From contig CBFHJL010000145.1 in NCBI GenBank assembly GCA_965656195.1, forward strand, positions 1 through 5,560: DNA of 5,560 bases. The letters are read 5' to 3'. Source of the DNA: Brumimicrobium sp965656195. GTDB taxonomy: Bacteria > Bacteroidota > Bacteroidia > Flavobacteriales_D > Crocinitomicaceae. Of this stretch, positions 1 to 3,461 are shown one piece after another (position 1 is the first letter of the stretch; each line of letters starts with the position of its first letter). The position numbers were made by a program, and so were the translations under genes. The notes under the pieces are model-generated. The model was given only the letters and a program-made list of their open reading frames with translations. It was not told where the DNA came from and did no database searches.

Positions 1-237
1 ATTTTTTTTTGGAACAGGATCATCACCGTATCCACCCCAAGGGTGGCATGATGCAATCCGTTTAAGCGCTAGCCATCCACCTTTAAGTACACCCCACTCC
101 TTTATTGCTTGAATAGAATAAGTTGAACAAGTTGGATTGTAACGACATGCAGCAGGAGTTAAAGGACTAATTACCCATTGATAGATCTTTATCAAGAGAA
201 TAAAAGGGAATTGAATGATTCGTTTTAACCAATTCAT
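1..237 (-). CDS. yidD: YidD, membrane protein insertion efficiency factor (3' end cut by window edge)
   Basis: The minus strand reads 79 codons from an ATG at 237-235 to the window edge without a stop, so only the last few residues are missing. The protein begins MNWLKRIIQFPF, with a hydrophobic, probably membrane-associated helix at about residues 7-24. It then carries the YidD (haemolytic domain, PF01809) hallmarks: ISPLTPAACRYNPTCSTYS with Cys31 and Cys37, a Gly/Trp-rich middle, and CHPWGGYGDDPVP with Cys64. Family members are usually 70-90 residues, so the length fits. YidD is a small inner-membrane-associated protein thought to assist YidC-dependent insertion of membrane proteins. In many bacteria it sits beside rnpA and yidC, but here its upstream neighbour is a divergent pirin gene, so that linkage is not visible. 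No Shine-Dalgarno sequence precedes the start. The visible end is Lys-Lys-Asn encoded in an A-run. Confidence 0.93.
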   Translation of the reverse strand, partial: MNWLKRIIQFPFILLIKIYQWVISPLTPAACRYNPTCSTYSIQAIKEWGVLKGGWLALKRIASCHPWGGYGDDPVPKKN

Positions 238-241
238 GGTA

Positions 242-249
242 CAAAATTA
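242..249 (-). promoter_or_regulatory. Candidate -7 promoter element of yidD
   Basis: The minus strand reads TAATTTTG, an exact match to the Bacteroidota -7 consensus TAnnTTTG, with its last base only four bases before the yidD ATG. A start of transcription at the usual distance would fall on or beside the ATG, giving a leaderless or nearly leaderless mRNA. No clear TTG/TTTG -33 element lies 17-21 bases upstream, so a chance match in AT-rich DNA is possible. Confidence 0.4.
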
Positions 250-276
250 CGGAATATCAGTGACTCTCACGATTTT

Positions 277-292
277 ATTTACCTAGGTATAT
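277..292. repeat. Imperfect palindrome in the yidD-pirin divergent spacer, possible operator
   Basis: The core TACCTAGGTA (280-289) is a perfect 10-base palindrome. After one mismatched pair the symmetry continues for two more pairs, giving 16 bases, 277-292. It lies just upstream of the pirin gene's -7 element, where the spacer between -33 and -7 would be, and upstream of yidD on the other strand. That position suits a binding site for a dimeric regulator. No regulator gene is in view and the site is short, so this is inference. Confidence 0.3.
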
Positions 293-296
293 TTTA

Positions 297-304
297 TATA
301 TTTG
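297..304 (+). promoter_or_regulatory. Candidate -7 promoter element of the pirin gene
   Basis: TATATTTG matches TAnnTTTG exactly. Eight bases separate it from the ATG at 313, so transcription would start about three to five bases before the start codon. Upstream, a TTTT at 273-276 with a 20-base spacer is only a partial -33 match. Confidence 0.5.
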
Positions 305-312
305 TATAAAAA

Positions 313-1023
313 ATGAAATTAATATATCATCCTGCGGAATCTCGGGGACATGCAAACCACGGTTGGTTAAATTCACATCACTCCTTTAGTTTCGCGAATT
401 ACTACAATCCTGAAAAAATGCATTTTGGTGCATTGCGCGTTCTAAATGATGACAGAATAGCACCAGGTACTGGATTCGGGAAACATCCTCATGAAAATAT
501 GGAAATCATTTCCATTCCACTCGAAGGAAACCTTCAACATGAAGATAGTATGGGGAATAAAGGTATCATTCAAAAAGGAGAGGTTCAGGTAATGAGTGCT
601 GGAACAGGAATCGTACATAGCGAGATGAACGCAAGTAAATCAGAAGGATGCTCATTTCTACAAATATGGATTATACCCAATCAGCAAAATGTAGAACCAA
701 GATATGGCCAGAGTCGGATAAACCTTTCTGATTCACATGGCAAATGGAATGAAATCGTGGGATCTAAAGAAGATAACAACACCAATTGGATACATCAAGA
801 TGCAACAATGTATTTATCCAACTTTTCTATGGGTGATGAAGTGGAATATTCACTAAAAGGAACCGGTCACGGTGTCTATTTCTTCTTACTGAAAGGTAAA
901 ATTACGATCGGCGAGAATACCTTGCAAAAGAGAGATGCACTAGGTGCTTGGGATTTCGAGACTACTAAGATTTCAATAAATGAAGATAGTACTCTGCTGG
1001 CGATTGAAGTTCCAATGTATTAA
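313..1023 (+). CDS. Pirin family bicupin (YhhW/quercetin 2,3-dioxygenase-like)
   Basis: This 236-residue protein is a full-length pirin-type bicupin, close in size and sequence to E. coli YhhW (231 residues). The N-terminal cupin (about residues 5-125) has the family blocks RGHANHGWLNSHHSFSFANYY, ALRVLNDD, GTGFGKHPHENMEII, DSMGNKG and VMSAGTGIVHSEMN. The four expected metal ligands are all present: His58, His60, His102 and Glu104. The C-terminal half (about 145-232) fits the quercetinase C-terminal cupin, which normally has no metal site. YhhW and human pirin show quercetin 2,3-dioxygenase activity in vitro, but the physiological substrate is unknown, so the enzymatic label is only family-level. 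There is no signal peptide; a cytoplasmic protein is expected. The start is supported by the promoter immediately upstream and by alignment with other pirins. No hairpin terminator follows, so read-through into rpsF is possible. Confidence 0.92.
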   Translation: MKLIYHPAESRGHANHGWLNSHHSFSFANYYNPEKMHFGALRVLNDDRIAPGTGFGKHPHENMEIISIPLEGNLQHEDSMGNKGIIQKGEVQVMSAGTGIVHSEMNASKSEGCSFLQIWIIPNQQNVEPRYGQSRINLSDSHGKWNEIVGSKEDNNTNWIHQDATMYLSNFSMGDEVEYSLKGTGHGVYFFLLKGKITIGENTLQKRDALGAWDFETTKISINEDSTLLAIEVPMY

Positions 1024-1071
1024 ACGGTTAGAAAAAACATCTTCACATTTCAGTTTAAAAGAAAATTAAAC

Positions 1072-1079
1072 TATCTTTG
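1072..1079 (+). promoter_or_regulatory. Probable promoter of the rpsF-rpsR-rplI operon
   Basis: TATCTTTG is an exact TAnnTTTG -7 element. The -33 region has a TTT (1048-1050) with a 21-base spacer, a partial match. Transcription would start near 1083-1086, leaving an unstructured, AT-rich 5' leader of about 20 bases before the rpsF ATG at 1104. The leader has no Shine-Dalgarno sequence, and no CCG/GGC bulge of the kind bound by bS6:bS18 in the rpsF leaders of other phyla. Confidence 0.7.
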
Positions 1080-1103
1080 CGAACTCATTAAAAATTAAAT
1101 AAT

Positions 1104-1466
1104 ATGAATAACTACGAAACTGTTTTCATTTTAACTCCCGTTTTGTCTGAGGAACAGGCAAAGGAAGCAGTAAAAAAGTTTGAGAGTGAAATCAATTCAC
1201 TCGGTGGTAAACTCAAGCATTCTGAGTCTTGGGGTCTTAAGAAATTGGCTTATCCAATTCAAAAGAAAACCACAGGATTCTACTTTTTACTGGAATTTGA
1301 AGGCGAAGGAGATCTTATCTCTAAACTGGAAGTAACATTTAAACGTGACGAGCGCATCATGCGATTCTTAACGGTGAAAATGGACAAGCATCACCAAGAG
1401 TGGGCTGAAAAGAGAAAGTCTCGCAAGAAAAATGCTAAACCAGCAGCACAAGCAGAGGCTAAGTAA
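1104..1466 (+). CDS. rpsF: 30S ribosomal protein bS6
   Basis: bS6 binds the central domain of 16S rRNA as a pair with bS18 on the platform of the small subunit. The 120-residue sequence has the family landmarks: NNYETVFIL at the N-terminus (first beta strand), SWGLKKLAYPIQKKTTGFYFLLEF at residues 42-65, and FKRDERIMRFLTVK at 79-92. A basic, then Ala/Glu-rich tail follows (about 100-120), probably flexible and typical of bS6. It is the first gene of the rpsF-rpsR-rplI operon, with 31 bases to rpsR. The start has no Shine-Dalgarno sequence, only A/T-rich DNA with A at -3. In the Flavobacterium johnsoniae ribosome, bS6, bS18 and bS21 together sequester the anti-Shine-Dalgarno end of 16S rRNA; whether that holds here is inferred from kinship. 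Confidence 0.97.
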   Translation: MNNYETVFILTPVLSEEQAKEAVKKFESEINSLGGKLKHSESWGLKKLAYPIQKKTTGFYFLLEFEGEGDLISKLEVTFKRDERIMRFLTVKMDKHHQEWAEKRKSRKKNAKPAAQAEAK

Positions 1467-1497
1467 TTAAAGTAGAACACTAAAAAAAGAATTAGAC

Positions 1498-1761
1498 ATG
1501 GCACAAAATGATGTTAGATACCTTACTCCTGTAAACATTGAGATCAAAAAGGAGAAATACTGTCGCTTCAAGAAAAGTGGAATCAAATTCGTTGATTATA
1601 AGGATGCAGATTTCCTCTTGAAACTTTTGAATGAGCAAGGTAAAATTTTACCTCGTCGTATTACTGGTACTTCAGCGAAATACCAATCAAGAGTTAACAA
1701 GGCTGTAAAAAGAGCTCGTCACCTGGCAATATTGCCTTACGTAGGAGATCAATTAAGATAG
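1498..1761 (+). CDS. rpsR: 30S ribosomal protein bS18
   Basis: bS18 is the partner of bS6 on the small-subunit platform. The 87-residue protein carries the S18 signature: KKEKYCRFKKSGIKFVDYKD at residues 17-36, then LLNEQGKILPRRITGTSAKYQ (43-63), and VNKAVKRARHLAILPYV (66-82). It has a single cysteine (Cys22), so there is no CxxC zinc motif. The length is normal for the family. It lies 31 bases after rpsF and 35 bases before rplI, in the same direction with no terminator or promoter between, so the three are surely cotranscribed. The upstream bases AGAATTAGAC show no Shine-Dalgarno sequence. The Met-Ala start and the conserved N-terminal block support this ATG. Confidence 0.97.
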   Translation: MAQNDVRYLTPVNIEIKKEKYCRFKKSGIKFVDYKDADFLLKLLNEQGKILPRRITGTSAKYQSRVNKAVKRARHLAILPYVGDQLR

Positions 1762-1796
1762 GCCTTAATTATTAACCTTTTAATAGAAAAGAAACG

Positions 1797-2243
1797 ATGG
1801 AACTTATATTAAAAAAGAATGTAGATAAATTGGGTTACAAGGACGATATCGTTACTGTAAAACCAGGATATGCGTTAAACTTTTTGATTCCTCAAGGATA
1901 TGGAGTTATTGCTAGTGCTTCAGCTACAAAGGCTCACAAAGAAGTATTAAAGCAAAGATCACATAAAGAAGAGAAAGTAAAAGAAGAAGCTCAAGAGATC
2001 GCTAATAAGATCAAAGATGTAACAATCAAAATCGGAGCTAAAGTTGGAGAAAATGGTCGTATTTTTGGTTCTGTAAACACAGTTCAACTTTCAGAAGCAT
2101 TGAAAGCTCAAGGTATTGATATAGATAGAAAATCTTTGAAAATCACTCAAGATCCAATTAAAGAAGTTGGAACTTACCAAGCTGAAGCAAACCTTCACAA
2201 AGAAGTTTCTGCAGAGTTTGATTTTGAAGTTACAGGAGAGTAA
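1797..2243 (+). CDS. rplI: 50S ribosomal protein bL9
   Basis: bL9 binds domain V of 23S rRNA near the L1 stalk and reaches out from the large subunit; loss in other bacteria affects frame maintenance. The 148-residue protein has both domains. The N-terminal RNA-binding domain (1-40) contains LGYKDDIVTVKPGYALNFLIPQG; Asp16 stands where the PROSITE-type pattern usually has Gly or Asn. A long charged linker helix follows (about 41-75, rich in Lys and Glu). The C-terminal domain (76-148) contains GENGRIFGSV, IDIDRKSLKI, IKEVGTY and LHKEVSAEFDFEV. The length matches E. coli bL9 (149). It is last in the operon, and a strong hairpin terminator begins 22 bases after its stop codon. The A-rich bases before the start include AAAAGAAAC but no GGAG-type site. 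Confidence 0.97.
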   Translation: MELILKKNVDKLGYKDDIVTVKPGYALNFLIPQGYGVIASASATKAHKEVLKQRSHKEEKVKEEAQEIANKIKDVTIKIGAKVGENGRIFGSVNTVQLSEALKAQGIDIDRKSLKITQDPIKEVGTYQAEANLHKEVSAEFDFEVTGE

Positions 2244-2265
2244 TTCTACTGAACTTAACAATATT

Positions 2266-2298
2266 AAAGCGTTTAACTTTTGGTTAAACGCTTTTTTT
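2266..2298. terminator. Intrinsic terminator after rplI, probably bidirectional
   Basis: AAAGCGTTTAAC (2266-2277) pairs perfectly with GTTAAACGCTTT (2283-2294) across a TTTTG loop, a 12-bp stem. On the plus strand it runs into a T-tract ending at 2298. On the minus strand the stem ends in TTT followed by AATATT, a weaker tract. It starts about 12 bases after the minus-strand methyltransferase stop, so it probably ends both convergent transcripts. Confidence 0.9.
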
Positions 2299-2309
2299 AT
2301 GTCCTAATT

Positions 2310-2777
2310 TTAGGGAAGCTTCATTGGCACCTTTTCTACTCTATCATTTAAAATGATACTTCCCGTAACAGCTACGTTAAGTGAATTTGTTCCTGGTAAT
2401 TGGATTAACTCGTGACATTCATCAAGAACCTTTGGTGGTAACCCATTATCCTCTGCTCCGAGAAGGTAAACTGCTCGTTTAGGATGCACAAAATGCTTCA
2501 ATGGAGTGGCTCGGTCATCTAGTTCTATTCCAACCAAACGACAGTCGTATGGCAAGTGCGATCTGAAGTCATCAAAATCTTCATAATGAAAAAGCGGGAT
2601 TCTTGCCCAGGTCTTCAATACGTCGCTTGTTTGCTTCTTGTACTTCTTTCCAATGGTAAAAATATAAGATGCTCCAAGAATATATGCTGAACGCCATAAT
2701 GTGCCTATATTATGGTCTCTTTTGTGCCCCATAATACCTATGCCGCAATGATTCATATATTCGTCCTTAACCTTCAT
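2310..2777 (-). CDS. SpoU/TrmH (SPOUT) family RNA methyltransferase
   Basis: The 155-residue protein is a minimal SPOUT methyltransferase with no separate RNA-binding domain, similar in size to TrmL. All three family motifs are visible: motif 1 NIGTLWRSAYILGA (23-36) with the conserved Asn23 and Arg29; motif 2 YLLGAEDNGLP (104-114) with Glu109; and motif 3 IQLPGTNSLNVAVTGSIILND (125-145). Motifs 2 and 3 form the knotted S-adenosylmethionine site. The family transfers a methyl group to a ribose 2'-OH of tRNA or rRNA, usually as a dimer. The target here cannot be read from sequence, and the motifs do not separate TrmL-like from other subgroups. The chosen ATG fits a good promoter about 16 bases upstream; a second ATG at residue 8 (2756-2754) is a less likely start. 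It faces the ribosomal operon and is divergent from the helical-repeat gene. Confidence 0.9.
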   Translation of the reverse strand: MKVKDEYMNHCGIGIMGHKRDHNIGTLWRSAYILGASYIFTIGKKYKKQTSDVLKTWARIPLFHYEDFDDFRSHLPYDCRLVGIELDDRATPLKHFVHPKRAVYLLGAEDNGLPPKVLDECHELIQLPGTNSLNVAVTGSIILNDRVEKVPMKLP

Positions 2778-2793
2778 TCTTTGTTCTTTTTAT

Positions 2794-2823
2794 CAAATGT
2801 ACATATTTCAGGGCGTTATCAAA
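2794..2823 (-). promoter_or_regulatory. Promoter of the SpoU methyltransferase gene
   Basis: On the minus strand, TTTG (2823-2820) is followed after an 18-base spacer by TACATTTG (2801-2794). Both elements match the Bacteroidota sigma-A consensus (-33 TTTG, -7 TAnnTTTG), the best two-part match in the window. Transcription would start near 2789, about a dozen bases before the ATG. Confidence 0.75.
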
Positions 2824-2864
2824 TCCTCACCAATAGTTCATTTTTTTTAGCAAGATGAAATGAC

Positions 2865-2872
2865 TACTTTTG
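2865..2872 (+). promoter_or_regulatory. Probable promoter of the helical-repeat protein gene
   Basis: TACTTTTG matches TAnnTTTG. The -33 region is an eight-base T-run (2841-2848) without a clear TTG. The predicted leader is about 16-18 bases and includes AAAAGGAAAG, one of the few Shine-Dalgarno-like stretches in the window. It is divergent from, and does not overlap, the methyltransferase promoter. Confidence 0.6.
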
Positions 2873-2894
2873 TGCCCACTTTAAAAGGAAAGAT

Positions 2895-3461
2895 ATGGCC
2901 GACAAGGAGAAAGAGCGAAAAGCAAAAATGAATGCACTTATTACCGATCTCAAATCAGGTGATGAGAAAAAGATTTCTAAAGCCTTGAAGGGACTTCAGG
3001 TCAATGGAGATGATGATGCTATATTCCCTATCATTGAAGTATGGTCTAATGGAGTTTCTGACAAGTCTGAACAAGAGATTATACAATTTTTAGGAGATAT
3101 CAAATCGACTGGAAGTGCAGATATCATTATAGAAATATTGTTAGACCAAAACTTCAAGAATATCCACCGTCCTCTATTGAGTACAATCTGGAATAGCAAA
3201 GTGGACTACTCAACTTACCTTGTTGACTTCGTAACTCTAGCTACTCAACATGATTTCATGGTAACCCTGGAATGTATAACGATCATTGAGAATCTAGATG
3301 GTCCATTTGAGGAGCATCATTTTCTAGATGCGGAAATCATTCTTCGTGAATTTGCCGAAAAACACCAAAGCGGAAAAGCAGAAGAAGAGAAGAAATTGAA
3401 ATTAATAGGAGAGTTAAAAGTAATTCTGAAAGACCTTGAGAGTAGAATTATAGATCTTTAA
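2895..3461 (+). CDS. Uncharacterised all-helical protein, probably HEAT-repeat-like
   Basis: I do not recognise a specific family with a known role. The 188-residue protein has no signal peptide or membrane segment, so it should be cytoplasmic. A highly charged N-terminus (MADKEKERKAKMN) leads into paired amphipathic helices: about 13-35 (LITDLKSGDEKKISKALKGL), 41-50 (DAIFPIIEVW), 57-69, 75-84 (ADIIIEILLD) and 91-100. The ISKALKGL, AIFPIIEVW and IIQFLGDI pattern resembles HEAT or armadillo-type repeats, as in 'HEAT repeat domain-containing protein' entries of Bacteroidota. The C-terminus (about 160-188, EEEKKLKLIGELKVILKDLESRI) is predicted coiled coil. Such proteins usually act as binding scaffolds. 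The start follows a promoter and AAAAGGAAAG. The gene is divergent from an RNA methyltransferase and ends flush with a convergent barrel gene, which gives no functional hint. Confidence 0.8.
   Translation: MADKEKERKAKMNALITDLKSGDEKKISKALKGLQVNGDDDAIFPIIEVWSNGVSDKSEQEIIQFLGDIKSTGSADIIIEILLDQNFKNIHRPLLSTIWNSKVDYSTYLVDFVTLATQHDFMVTLECITIIENLDGPFEEHHFLDAEIILREFAEKHQSGKAEEEKKLKLIGELKVILKDLESRIIDL

Noticed and set aside
1..10. T-run at the left edge as a possible terminator or frameshift site
   Set aside because: On the minus strand it encodes the normal lysine-rich end of YidD in frame, and no hairpin is visible in front of it; the window stops before anything more can be judged.
1024..1071. Possible terminator between the pirin gene and rpsF
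   Set aside because: No paired stem followed by a T-tract is visible; the stretch is simply A/T-rich with the rpsF promoter at its end.
1765..1775. TTAATTATTAA inverted repeat between rpsR and rplI
   Set aside because: It is five A/T pairs with a one-base centre, too weak to form a terminator, and the flanking ribosomal genes are expected to be cotranscribed.
2996..3199. 67-codon open frame on the minus strand
   Set aside because: It lies wholly inside the helical-repeat gene on the opposite strand, has no promoter or start context, and its translation has no recognisable motif; it is a shadow of the real gene.
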